In this document: piece after piece, positions 32,572 through 43,547 of the stretch | Layout of the letters: the number at the start of each line of letters is the position of its first letter | How positions within the stretch are numbered: the first letter of the stretch is position 1 | Source: Lepus europaeus | Lineage: Eukaryota; Chordata; Mammalia; Lagomorpha; Leporidae | Reading direction: 5' to 3' | NCBI RefSeq assembly: GCF_033115175.1 | Contig: NC_084838.1 | Span: forward strand, 44,991,468 to 45,055,467 | Length of the DNA stretch: 64,000 bases | The notes under the pieces: generated by a model | Databases searched by the model: none | What the model saw: the letters and a program-made list of their open reading frames with translations, nothing else | Told to the model about the DNA's origin: nothing | Made by a program: the position numbers and the translations under genes

Positions 32572-34189
32572 CTTTAAATGTCTGACAGAATTCAGCAGTG
32601 AAGCCATCCAGTTCTGGGCTTTTTATTGTTGGGAAGGTCTTTATTACTTATTTAATGTCCAATATGGTAATTGGTCTGTTTAAGTTATCTGTGTCTTCAT
32701 GTCTCAATTTTGGTAGGTTTTATGTGTCCAGGAATCTATCCATTTCTTCTAGGTTTCCCCGTTTGTTAGCATACAGCTTTTGTAGTAATTTCTGATAATT
32801 CTTTTTATAAAGGTGGTATCTATTGTTACACTTCCTTTTTCATCTCTGATTTTATTGATTTGGGTTTCTCTCTCCTTTTTTTTTTTTTCTTGTTTATTTG
32901 GACCAATGGTGTGTCAATTCTGTTTATTTTTCAAAAAAACCAGCTCTTCATTTTGCTGATCTTTTGTATTCTTTGTTGTTGTTGTTGTTAATTTCTTCCC
33001 TAATTTTAATTATTTCTTTTCTCCTACTAGTTTTGAGTTTGGTTTGCTGTTTGTCTTGATCCTTGAGATGTAGTGATAGCTCATTTATTTAAAGCCTTTC
33101 CAATTTTTTGATGTAGGCACCTATTACTATAAATTTTCCTCTTAACACTGCTTTTGCTGTATCCCATAAGTTTTTATATGTTGTGTTGTCATCCTCATTT
33201 GTTTCCAGAAATTTTTTATTTCTCTTTTAATTTCTTCTATGACCCACTGTTAATTCAGGAGCATGTTGTTCAGTCTCCATGTTTTGTATATGTTCTAGAG
33301 ATTCCTGCTTTGTTGAATTCCAGGTTCATTCCATTGTGTTCCAAGAAGGTGCATGGTATGATTTTGATTTTTTTTTAATTTGCTGAGACTTGCTTTATGG
33401 CCTAGCATGTGGTCAATCCTAAAGAAAAGTTCCATGCATTGGTGAGAAGAATGTGTATTCAGCAAAAGAAGATGAAAAGTTCTGTAGATCTCTGTTCAGT
33501 CCATTTCATCTACAGTGTCAGTTAACTCATCTGTATCCTTGCTGGTTTCCTGTCTGATTGATCTGTCTATTGCTGAAAGTGGGATATTGAAGCCCCCCAT
33601 TACTGTTGTATTGGATCTTATGTCTACCTTTAGGTCCCTTAACATTTTTTTTAAATATCCATGTGCCCTGAATTAGGTGCATATATGTTTATAATAGTTA
33701 TATCTCATGTTGAATGGATTCCTTAATCATTACATAGTGCCCTTCTCTGTCTCTTTTAACAGTTTTTGTGCTAAAGTCTATTTTGTCTGATACTAGGATG
33801 GCTGCATCATCTCTTTTTGGGTTTCTGTTAGCATGGAATATCTTTTTCCATCCTTTCACTTTCAGTCTGCATGCATCTTTGTTGGTGAGATGTGTTTCTT
33901 ATAAGCAACAAATAGAATGGTTTTGTTTTTTAATCCATTCAGCAAGTGGATGTCTTTTAACTGCATATTTGAAGCCATTTATATTCAAGGTGACTATTGA
34001 TAAGTAATGATTTTGTCCTGCCATCTTTCCATAAATATTCCTTTTTTTACTTTGGATTTCTTTTGTACTTTTACTGGGAAATTTTCTTCCTTTACCTTCT
34101 TTTGTAGTGATGACCATGTTTCTGTTCTTCTGAGTACAGCACATCCTTAGGCATCTTCTGCAGGGCTGGCTGGGTGGTGACAAATTCTT

Positions 34190-35079
34190 TCAATTTCTGT
34201 TTGTTATGGAATGCCTTTATTTCAACTTCATTCATAAATGAGAGCTTCACAGAGTATAGTATTCTGGGTTGACAGTCCTTTTCTCTTAAGACTTGGACAA
34301 TATCTCTCCTAGTATGTAGGGTTTCTGATGAGAAGTCTGCTGTGAGTCTGATTGGAGATCCTCTGAAAGTAATCTGCTATTTATCTTGTGCATATTTTAG
34401 AATCTTTTCTTTATGCTTTATTGTGGAGAGTTTGATTACAACGTGTCATGGTGAATATCTTTTCTGGTCATGTTTATTAGGAATTCTATGTGCTTCTTGT
34501 ACCTGTATGACTCTTTCTTTTTCCAAATTGGGGAAATTCTTGTTATTATTTTACTAACAAGGCCTTCTAATCCTTTCTCCCTTTCCATGCTTTCAAGAAT
34601 TCCTATGACCCATTTGTTGGGTCATTTGATAGTATCCTGTAGATTCCCAAAAGTGTCTTTTAGTTTTCTATTTTCTTCTTCTTGCATTTGGTTTGACTGT
34701 ATAATTTCCTGTGCTTTGTCTTCTATGCCAGATATTCTTTCTTCTGCTTTACCAATTTTATTGTTAAGGTGTTCTAATGTATTTTTTTAATTTGTTCCAT
34801 TGAGTTCTTCATTTAGAAGATTTCATTTTGATTTCTCTTTAAGATCTCAATTTCGTCACAGAAATTTTCTTTCATGTCATGTAGGGATTCCATAAGTTAG
34901 TTCAATTGCTTTTGATTACTTCTAAGTAATCCTATGATCAATTTTTTAAATTCCATTTCTGGCATTTCTTCAATCTCATCATCTTCACAATTTAGTATTG
35001 AAGTGTTGTGTTCTTCTGGGGGTGTCATGTTGTCTTCCTTATTCTTGTTTCTTGAATTGGTACATTTGTTATTAGGCAT
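34190..35079 (-). pseudogene. L1 ORF1 pseudogene
   Basis: ORF1 is the nucleic-acid chaperone of the L1 ribonucleoprotein. The start codon lies at 35077-35079 and the N terminus reads MPNNKCTNSRNKNKED. A first open segment of 60 residues ends at 34897 with a stop. The downstream coiled-coil-like Lys/Glu/Gln-rich stretch (about 34650-34890) is out of frame. The 3' boundary is inferred from the ORF2 start at 34024 and normal ORF1 length. Confidence 0.75.
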
Positions 35080-36141
35080 TTGTAGCTTCTTTGTTTTCTC
35101 CCTGTGGTGGCTTTTATCTTTGTACTATTCCTTTGCAGATTATTGGAGTGTCTGCTTTCAGTGAATACCTAGAGGCATGTGGTCAGTGTGGCCAAGGAGC
35201 TCTGTTAAGTTTTCCAGGGTGAAGGATGTGTCTGAGGTGACACACCCAGGTTTGGGGTGGTAAATCTCTCTCTCTTTCTTTTTTTTTATCAGAGAGGAGG
35301 TTTGTTCTTATCTATTGGCAAAAACACAGCTGAGCTCCTCTCCTCAAAGGAGACCATGCCTGGAAGCTAGCCCCAAAGGGTATATTATTCATCCACCCTG
35401 CCAGAAGTACCACACAAAGGATCTGTGCTGTCCTCAGTGTGTAAGCTCATATTCTCTAGCAATGACCCTCACCAGGTAACCAGGGAGCCCTGATCATATG
35501 GAACTTCCCACAGTAACTGCCCAATGTTCCAGCCATACCCTGAGTCCTCTCATGCAACCTCATTGTTTTCACAGTCCTGGCACACAAGCCTCCCACAATC
35601 TCAAACACCTAGCCCCCTGTCTGTTCTCACCAGACTCAGGAATCTCTGCTTGGCTGGCTGCTGGGCGGAGACATGAGCTGGTGCAGCTGTTACATACATC
35701 CAAAATGGTACCTGCTCTCTATCTGCTTGTTTAGGATGCTGTTGCAGGGTGATCAAGGAGAGGGAAATGTGCCCCCCCTTTGTTTTTTATCGTCTAGTTT
35801 GGCAAGTACACCATCCCCCATGGGGCTCCAAGCTGGATTTTCTCCAAGCTCTTCCTGCAGCTTTTTTGCAAGTGGCTTGGGCTGCTGCAGTCTGGTCTCA
35901 CCTCACTCTCCAAGGCTGGTGCATAGGATCTCTGCTGCTAGGGTCCTGAGTTGTGCACGTCCATGCCCTCTATGTAGGCCTACTGTGTCCCTCTAATTTA
36001 GGTAGAATTTCCTCTGCTGTTTTCTCCCTTACTCTTCCCTTTCTTCCCTGAGATTGCACTCTTTCCACTTTTTTTAAACTATCTATTCCTAGAGTAGAGC
36101 AGTAAGCTCCCTTCCTGCTCCACCACTTTAATCCAACCTGT
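35080..36141 (-). promoter_or_regulatory. L1 5'UTR / internal promoter region
   Basis: About 1.06 kb upstream of the ORF1 start (35079), colinear in reverse with 10358-11393. It is GC-richer than its flanks. Promoter activity is a family property of L1 5'UTRs and is not demonstrable here. Antisense open frames cross it on the + strand (35498-35996). Confidence 0.65.
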
Positions 36142-36156
36142 AGCTCTACCAGTCTT

Positions 36157-36490
36157 AAGCACGTAACCCAAGGAAATGAAATCAGAATATGAAAGAATTA
36201 TTTGTGCTCCCATGTTTATAACAGCTCAATTCACAATAACAAAGATATGGAATCAACCTAGATGTCTATCAACTCAAAATTGGATAAATAAAATATGGCA
36301 TATATAAATTATCAAATATTACTCAGCCATAGAAAGAATAGAATCCTGACATTTGCAATAAAATGAATGGAACTGGAGGTAATTATTTCAACTGAATAAG
36401 CCAGACTCAGAAAGACAAATATCACATTCTGTCTTATTTGTAGAAGTTAATGTAGAGAGTTAAAAACTGTGAATGTCATATCATTTGTTA
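36157..36490 (+). mobile_element. Old L1M, right part (continues 25625-27961)
   Basis: Picks up exactly where the left part stops. It carries ORF2 C-terminal text ('gctcaattcacaataacaaa', 'aatattactcagccatagaa', 'agccagactcagaaagacaa') and then a fading 3'UTR. The continuity across the younger L1 confirms that insertion's boundaries. Confidence 0.82.
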
Positions 36491-37529
36491 AATAGTTATA
36501 AACATTGCTTCACTATCATACCATGTTCCTGACAATTTACCCTTCTTTCCCATTATTATCATTAATATGAATCCTTCACTTGTGATATTAGTACTAGCTT
36601 TCAATAAAAATAACATGTATATGTATGCATATAATATCTACAAATGAAGTGAATGTAGCAAAAATGCAAAAAAAAATGCTAAATTTTAAAGCTAACGAAT
36701 AAAGATATAGACAAATCATGAAAGAAACCTAAAAGTTCCACTTTGGAGACTGAGATTCTCCTTCACAGCTCTTGTTTAGTGATATAGATTTTTTTTTACT
36801 TACTTTTCTATAAACATCCTACTTATTCTGCATATCTATTTACATGATAGAATAAAATTATCTTACAGTATCTGCATACAAGATTTCTACGAATCTCAGT
36901 TTATGAATACACTTTATAACTGCTCCAAAATGTAATTGTTAACTCTTCCTGTTAATTTACATTAGAATGATTAATCTTGCAACAGTGAAACTGCACTCTC
37001 CATAAGCACATGTACCAAAGGAAAAATAGCAACAACAATGTTCTTTCTGGCAAACTGGTTTGTCAGCATTTTTAAAATATACATATTTTGGTTGAATCAG
37101 ATGAGATAAAAGAAGCAATTTCTTTTGAATGCATTGAAAAAAAAACACTTACAAAGAAGAAAAGCTTTATAATTATAGTAAATGAAATACCTGTTACCAT
37201 GAAAATGACAAGGCTTCATATACAAAGAAAAATATAAAGTAATGAACCTGAATATAAATTATTTACCCCTACTAAGGAGTAACCTAAATGTCTTTTAGAT
37301 CTGATTTTAGATCTGCATTTATAACATATCTTGGGCTTCAAATTTAGAATCACATATGTGTAAACATTAATTCATGTGTTTATACATCTGGATTTTTCTC
37401 TATATAAAGTACTAGAAAGCAGATGTCTTAGAGAAACCATTTTGACTACTATCCCTTGTTCATCACCACTCTTGCAGTGGCTACATTTAATCATTTAGTT
37501 CCTCTTATGTGTCTCAAATATTACAACAG
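36491..37529. other. AT-rich single-copy DNA, no recognisable feature
   Basis: About 1 kb without recognised repeats or exon signals. Confidence 0.45.
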
Positions 37530-38012
37530 GTGGCAATTTAAAGATGCTGTTTATGTTTCTATTACTTTTACAATAAATTACTATAAAATTATGTTTTAAA
37601 ACAATACAAGTATACTACCCCATAGTTCTTTGTGTGCAAGGCCAAATACAGTTCTAATGTGCTGAAATCAATGTGACACCACAGCTACATTTTTTTCTGA
37701 GAGGTTCTAGGGCAGCATCTGTTTTGTTGCCTTTCTTGGATTTTAATGGCTGACCACAGTCTTGGATCTTTGGTGCCCTTTGTCCATATTAAATGCAGCA
37801 ACGCTGAATCTCTCTAATCATTCTTCTATAGTTATGGCTCACACTACAGTCACTGCTTAGAAAAGTTTTCTCTAAGACACTGTCCGCCCTTCAAGGTCCT
37901 TAACCTTAACCACATCTGCACAGTCCCATTTGTCATATGAGCTAAGCTGAACACTGATTCTGGGAATTAGGATGTACACACATTAGAGACAGTTTTCTTC
38001 CCACCACAGCTG
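37530..38012 (-). mobile_element. MLT1-type (ERVL-MaLR) LTR remnant
   Basis: Antisense old LTR. The + strand begins 'ttacaataaattactataaa' and 'gttttaaaacaatacaagta' (complement of the LTR 3' end), passes 'ggttctagggcagcatctgt', and ends with 'caaggtccttaaccttaacc', 'catctgcacagtcccatttg' and 'gggaattaggatgtacacac' (complement of the 5' end). Heavily diverged, with no internal region attached. Confidence 0.72.
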
Positions 38013-39940
38013 ACCTCAGCTGAACTGGCACTCTCTATCAAGGGTGCTTCCTTTTACCTCTTTGAATACCTAGTGACTTAGGCCTGTATTTTTGCATTTT
38101 TTGAATGATTGATTGCAATCATTTGTCTAACCACTTGAGTTATCCTTGTTCAATTACTAAGGGTATTTTGGTAGCTGAAAATGGATATGGATTCATATTA
38201 TTGTAGACTCTTGAAGTTTCCTTGGCAACAGACTCTTAGATGGAGAATAAACTATAGGAAGTTTGTTAGGATATGTTCCTGAGATCACCATTAAAGAAGA
38301 GGAGAGAAAGAAGCAGCAGAATTGGCCCAAGGAAGAGATCAGGTTGCAATGGAATCTCAACAAAATCATCAATATGTTGATCAAGGCACTTATGAAGCCA
38401 TGATGTCCCTTGAGATTATTCTACATTGCAGGGAGCAAACCAGCCCTTTATGCTATGGAACTTATCTGGCAATGGATACCTACTCTTTATCAGAAAAAGA
38501 GACCATTCCTCCATTTCATGCCATTTCCAGAGAAAGCTGGTAGCAAAGAGCCATCAGGTTGCAGCACCAAATGAAGAAAGTCCTCCAATAGTCAGGGGAC
38601 TCTGGGAAGTATATCACAGCATCCACTGCTTAGCACTGATCTTGTCCACATAGACACTTACCATATATAAGATCTCTATTTCTTTGATCATGATGATTGT
38701 CCACATTTTTCATAATGGCTGTTAGCCATTACTTTAAAACTGGACATTTGCTTATCTGTTTATACTTACACTTTCCAGCTCCATTTTAGACCTGCTGTTA
38801 AAAATGCTGCCAAATCAGTCCTGTCTCATTTGAGCCTTGATAGATTGGAATAAATTGGGTGGAGCTAATGAATGCAGTTTCCTTTGTACAGGGAAATTTT
38901 CTACAATAATCCAACTACCAGTTTATTCCATAGATTGAGGTGATTTATCCATCAATCCACTTTATATCCTGAAGTTCCATGCAGATGAGAGCTGGAATTG
39001 AAGATTCTCTCCTCCTCTTTCATTATATTCTTGTATGATATTGGTGGATTAAAATTGCTGGTTTGGGATCTATGCAAAAAGTCTCATTATAGTGCATTAA
39101 ACTAGATAATATCATCCACTTCACAGTATTGATTATGAACTGAAATCATTAGCAATTGCTATCACTATGGATATCACATTATTGTCTTGGACACATTAAT
39201 GTTTCCCTTCTTTTTGAGATTATTTTCGTTGATGATCTTTCATTATTCTTCCCCAAATCTCTATCCATAGACACCAGCCTCATTATGTACTTAGTATATC
39301 ACATACTATGATATAAGCCAACAAATTAAATATTTCAAAAAGTTTAATTGATGAAGTAAAATTGTCTTAAGCAAAATGAAGAAATTATTTTAGGAAAACT
39401 AAAGTATGTGATTTTTTTCACAATTTTATCAGTCTACTAGTATTTTCATGTCTAGGATAAATTTTGAATGTAACTTTATTGGAACTTAAATTTCAGTTGG
39501 GAATATATAAACAAGCAGTTACAGTTATTTGCAAAATAAAGAGGTATATAAAAATAAATGATTACAAATGTAGTCATTGAATCTGCTTTAAAATGAGTTT
39601 ATCCTTTGAGTTCTCCTATAAAGTATGTTTATAAGTATCACATAAAAGTCATAATTCTTTTCCCAGAAAAATATTCATATACAAAAAATTTGAATATTAT
39701 TTCTAGGACATGATTCCCATGAAGTAGAACCAGAGAATCTCAAACAATAATTTTCAAACTTCTAAATTCATTACTCATATTATAAGTACTTTTAAACAAC
39801 TCTGTACATGTGCACATACTCATGTACACTTTAAAAATGTTTTTGAGACAACATATAGGTATACTATATGGTGTGTACAATGGCTTATTATGTTTTATTT
39901 TATTTTTTAAATCAATAAATGCATTGCCTATCACATGACC
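38013..39940. other. Long single-copy stretch, no assigned repeat
   Basis: About 1.9 kb, the longest interval without a recognised repeat. The part around 38280-38660 is less AT-rich and has overlapping + strand frames of 73-75 codons, but no domain, splice pattern or start context supports a gene. The remainder is AT-rich. Confidence 0.45.
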
Positions 39941-40190
39941 CAACCCACCGTGTCAGCTCACCCACATCCTAATGGGATTCGATGCTCCTACTTCCCTGCC
40001 CACCCCCTGGCAAAGGTTTAACAGGACCTGTTCCTGAACACATGGCTCTCTCTTCTCCCCTCCCCCAATCTCTGGATCTCTCTCGAGCGCTCTCTCTCTC
40101 TTGATCTCTCTCTTAGGCTCTCCTCCTTCTTTTCCTTTTTTGCCCCTTCCCTCTGGACTGTCGGGTTCCCCCACCAATAAATTCTTTCCA

Positions 40191-40200
<10 letters not shown>
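39940..40200 (+). mobile_element. GC/CT-rich island ending in AATAAA and an ATAA tail: LTR or retroposed transcript
   Basis: Sharply bounded segment in AT-rich DNA. C/T-rich text with a 'ctctctcgagcgctctctct' core (about 40078) leads to 'ccccttccctctggactgtc' and then AATAAA at about 40176-40181, followed within about 12 nt by (AAAT)n. This resembles the R-U5/polyadenylation part of an LTR or a retroposed RNA 3' end. No clear TSD, TG..CA ends or family match was found. The minus-strand 74-codon frame is a shadow of the CT-rich sequence. Confidence 0.45.
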
Positions 40201-40221
<21 letters not shown>

Positions 40222-40222
40222 G
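40190..40222 (+). repeat. (AAAT)n microsatellite
   Basis: About eight perfect units 'aaat', forming the tail of the preceding CT-rich element. Confidence 0.9.
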
Positions 40223-40296
40223 TTGCTTAGACTTTTAATTTAAACTACTGACTCCGTACACCATCAGAAATCATAAGTGAGTCAGTTCACAGTTTG

Positions 40297-40669
40297 AGAA
40301 ATACTGTTAGGGGGCAACGCTGTGGTGTAGCAGGTAAAGCTGCCACCTGCAGTGCCAGCATTCCATATGGGTGCTGGTTCCAGTCCCAGATGCTCCACTT
40401 CTGATCCAGCTCTCTGATATGGCCTGGGAAAGCAGAAGAAGATGGCCCAAGTCCTTGGGCCCTTGCACCCACATGGGAGGCCCGGAAGAAATTTCCTGGC
40501 TCCTGGCTTCGGATCAGAGCAGCTCCTGCAATTACAGCCAATTGGGGAGTGAACCAGCAGATGAAAGACCTCTCTCTCTCTCTGCCTCTTCTTTCACTGT
40601 GTAACTCTGACTTTCAAAACATATATATATATATATATATATATATCTTTTAAAAAAAGAAAAATACTG
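40297..40669 (+). mobile_element. CSINE with (AT)n tail
   Basis: Forward copy, body about 40307-40650: head 'gggggcaacgctgtggtgta', 'ccaattggggagtgaaccag'. After 'gactttcaaaacat' the usual AAATAA tail is replaced by about 14 AT units (40619-40646). The TSD is approximately aaatactg (around 40299-40306 and 40662-40669). Confidence 0.9.
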
Positions 40670-42039
40670 CTGTCAGACTCCCAAGATTCTATAATCTAAA
40701 GAAAAAATGTGCGGGGTGTTGGATAAAGATACGATTACAAGCTTCTGTGTCATAAATAGGCATATCTTAGTTGTGTTCAGGTTAGTTTAGAAAACATGGA
40801 GAGAGGTGAAACCATCAGCATTAAATGAATTCAGTCAGTCAAACAGTATCTATCAATTACCTATATATCCATAGAAGTGTGTTCATTAAGTTTGAGAAAA
40901 TCCAGAGAGCATTTGTGAAGATATTGTTAAAAAACATCCACTAGATCCAATATTTTTGTAAAATAATTTCAGATCTTGAGCTACTCTGTTGTTAACATTT
41001 ATTTATTTTGGTTTCTTATCTTCTAAGAATTAAAAAAAAATAAAAGATGTATACAAAATAAAACCCATGTATTATTACCACTAGTTTTTTTTTTATCTTG
41101 ATTTGATGTATTTCTAAATAGAAATGTCATTATCTTGCTTCAAATTAGATGGAATTTGAGAATTTAAGGAGCAGAGTCAGGGCTTATATCCATGCATTCA
41201 TCTTTCTATTGATATCAGGACATAGGATACCTCAAAAAGTTTGATGGAAATAAAATTAAAGTTTAAGTATATTTTGATTCTAAAACATTTTGAAATGCAT
41301 GCACAGAAGGAGATCTTCAAAATGTTCATGAAATATGTGGACGGATTTGAAAAACTATGCATGGATTTCAATTTTTGCACAAAAATAAGCATCTTTGAAT
41401 TTCATTTTCCACTGACTTCTTGAAGTACCTGCATATATGTGTGATGAAACTGTTGACTACATTTCTAACTTATACAGAAAAGGACTTCAGATTATGCATC
41501 CTTAGAATTTTCCCTTGTATGTTCCAATTCTAGGCACTGCTAATTTTATAATCAAATCACAAGGCATAATATTCAAGTCTTGGATAATATCATTCATCAT
41601 AATAACATCGTTCAGGTTTCTGTTTTCTGCTAAATCCAAGGTATAAGTAGCATAGGAACTAGCCAGTAATTTTAGCAATCTGTATCTTAATACTGTATTT
41701 TAGTTCAAGTAGAAATCTACCATGTATCTTTTTAAAAATAATACATATTTATTAATAACTTTTACTTCAAAGAGTATTTTATTTGGATCAACAATATGAT
41801 ATAGTGTGTACTCCAAATACAGAGAAATTCATGAATTCTGTAACAACTTTTTATTTATTTATTTTTCTGATACAAAATTCATTTATTCAGATAGTAAAGG
41901 CACATTCATTAAGAACTCACATACAAGACTTTGCATCTTACTTTTTTCCATAACACGTCACCTCTCGTTAAATGACATACCGTGGGGCTTTTCATTTTTT
42001 TAAGAATATCTTTCTTCATTTTAATTAATTAATTAATTT
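40670..42039. other. AT-rich single-copy DNA, no recognisable feature
   Basis: About 1.4 kb without a recognised repeat. The short frames at 41198-41423 are unsupported. Confidence 0.45.
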
Positions 42040-42336
42040 TTTAAACATTTATTTATTTATTTGAAAGGCAGAGCTACAGAGAGGCTGAGGCAGGGCAGGG
42101 GGGATGGTCTTCCATTCACTGGTTCACTCCCCAAATGGTTGCAACCACCAGAGCTGGGAGCTTCTTCCAGGTCTCCCACATGGGTACAGGGGCCCAAGGA
42201 CTTGTGCCATCCCTCACCACTTTCCCAGGCCAGAGCAGTGAGCTAGATCAGAAGTGGAGCAGCTGGGACCTAAATTGGCACCCATATGGGATGCTGGCAC
42301 TGCAGGCAGTGTCCCCACCCATTGCCACAGACAGCA
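42040..42336 (-). mobile_element. CSINE, AAATAA-tail type
   Basis: Reverse copy from 'aacatttatttatttatttg' through 'cttccattcactggttcact' to 'cccattgccacagacagca'. A block of the body is missing (after 'aaccaccagagctgggag' the 'gatccgaagccagga' part is lost). Confidence 0.87.
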
Positions 42337-42482
42337 GCGACCCCTTCACCAGGGATTTTTTCAATGAAGTATGTCTTAGCTATTTTCCCCTAAGATCAAC
42401 TTTAAAAATTAAATTATATTTAGAATAATAAGTCCAACTCTCAAGCATGTGACTGAGTTATCATGCTACCATATAATTTCTT

Positions 42483-42556
42483 TTTTTTAACTTTTATTTA
42501 ATAAATACAAATTTCAAAAGGACAACTTTTGGATTATAGTGGTGTAACTTTTTAAA
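42483..42556 (-). mobile_element. Severely truncated L1 3' end
   Basis: 'aacttttatttaataaatac', 'aaatttcaaaaggacaactt' and 'ttggattatagtgg' are the complement of the lineage-specific L1 3' terminus (compare 15362-15430). Only about 70 bp were copied, an extreme 5' truncation. TSD not resolved. Confidence 0.72.
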
Positions 42557-42664
42557 GTCTTACTAGTGGCTAAAATTTTAAAAATTTTAAAAAGAGCTAC
42601 TGTCCAAAGTAATTTACTTCTCTTCTCACAGCTTTGTAAACTGTTAGTAGAATAACTTTCTTAA

Positions 42665-42900
42665 TTTTTTTATTTGAAAGAAAGAGAGACAAATAGAAAC
42701 AGAGGGACAGAGATAATCCATTGTCAGTTCACACCTCAAATGTTCGAACAGCCTGAACTGGGTCAGGCTAAAGCCTAGAGCCTACAACTCAATCAGAATT
42801 TCCCATGTGGTTGGCAGGTACCCAATTACTTAAGCATCACCTATTGCCTCTAAGAGTGCCCACTAGGAGGAAGATGAAATTATAAGCACAGCTGAGACTT
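42665..42900 (-). mobile_element. Old CSINE
   Basis: Diverged reverse copy: 'tttttttatttgaaagaaag', 'gtcaggctaaagcctagagc', 'gtgcccactaggaggaagat'. The tRNA-like head end is cut where the next SINE inserted (TSD at 42901). Confidence 0.75.
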
Positions 42901-43256
42901 GAAAACAGGTGCCGGGGCTGGCACTGTGGCATGGTGGGTAAAGCTGCCACCTGCAGTGCTGGCATCCCATATGGGCACTGGTTCAAGTACCGGCTGCTCC
43001 ACTTCAGATCCAGATCTCTGCTATGGCCTGGGAAAGCAGTAGAAGGCGGCCCCAGTCCTTAGGCCTCTGAACCTGTGTGGGAGACCCAGAAGAAGCTCCT
43101 GGCTTCAGATCAGCACAGCTCTGGCCATTACGGCCATATGGGGAGTGAACCAGTGGAGAGAAGACCTCTCTCTCTCTCTGCCTCTCATTTTCTCTCTGTG
43201 TAACTCTTTCAAATAAATAAATAAATCTAAAAAAAAAAAAAAGGAAAAGAGGTGTC
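42901..43256 (+). mobile_element. CSINE, AAATAA-tail type, with TSD
   Basis: Forward copy, body about 42914-43243: 'ggggctggcactgtggcatg' to 'caaataaataaataaatc' plus an A run. The TSD gaaaacaggtgcc/gaaaagaggtgtc is at 42901-42913 and 43244-43256 (11 of 13). It lies head to head with the old reverse SINE. Confidence 0.93.
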
Positions 43257-43547
43257 ATTAATAAATATGTCAATGCTTCCTTCAACTTTTACAGGTTTAT
43301 ACATTTCAAAAGGATTTCTAGAAGGTGATTATTTTATATTACTCTACTATATTAGTTTATTACGTATTTTTTAATTTAGTGATGGTTCACACCACTTACA
43401 GTCTACTACTGAGTATTCTATATTCTTTATCATCATCATTATTACTGATCATTTTCATAACAACCCTCTAAAGTAAGCACTGTTATGATTAGTCACTCAC
43501 TCATCTGGAGTAAAGTCACTCCAGACTTTAAAGTCGCTCAAGGAAGT

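Larger units (their letters stand above)
29245..34024 (-). pseudogene. L1 ORF2 pseudogene (endonuclease/reverse transcriptase)
   Basis: Begins at 34024 with an endonuclease N terminus reading MAGQNHYLSIVTLNINGF. RT is best preserved in the open frame at 31859-31314: motif A region [11 protein letters not shown], motif [12 protein letters not shown], then motif C reading FAHYM instead of FADDM. The C terminus (29517-29245) has the typical SEISQSQKGKYHMFSL ending. Excluding the LTR at 29956-30407 and the SINE/retrocopy, about 3.76 kb remains, close to a complete ORF2. Multiple frameshifts and the loss of both catalytic Asp codons (31356-31361) make it dead. Confidence 0.88.
27947..36156 (-). 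mobile_element. Near-full-length lineage-specific L1 with TSD, carrying three insertions
   Basis: L1 on the minus strand, element 27962-36141. A TSD flanks it: agctatactagtctt at 27947-27961 and agctctaccagtctt at 36142-36156 (13 of 15). Removing it rejoins the old L1M reading frame text on both sides. Removing the two LTRs (28761-29186, 29956-30407) and the SINE (about 32005-32571) leaves about 6.7 kb, the size of a full-length L1. Order on the minus strand: 5'UTR, ORF1, ORF2, long 3'UTR. It is inactive through frameshifts, a mutated RT active site and the insertions. Confidence 0.92.
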
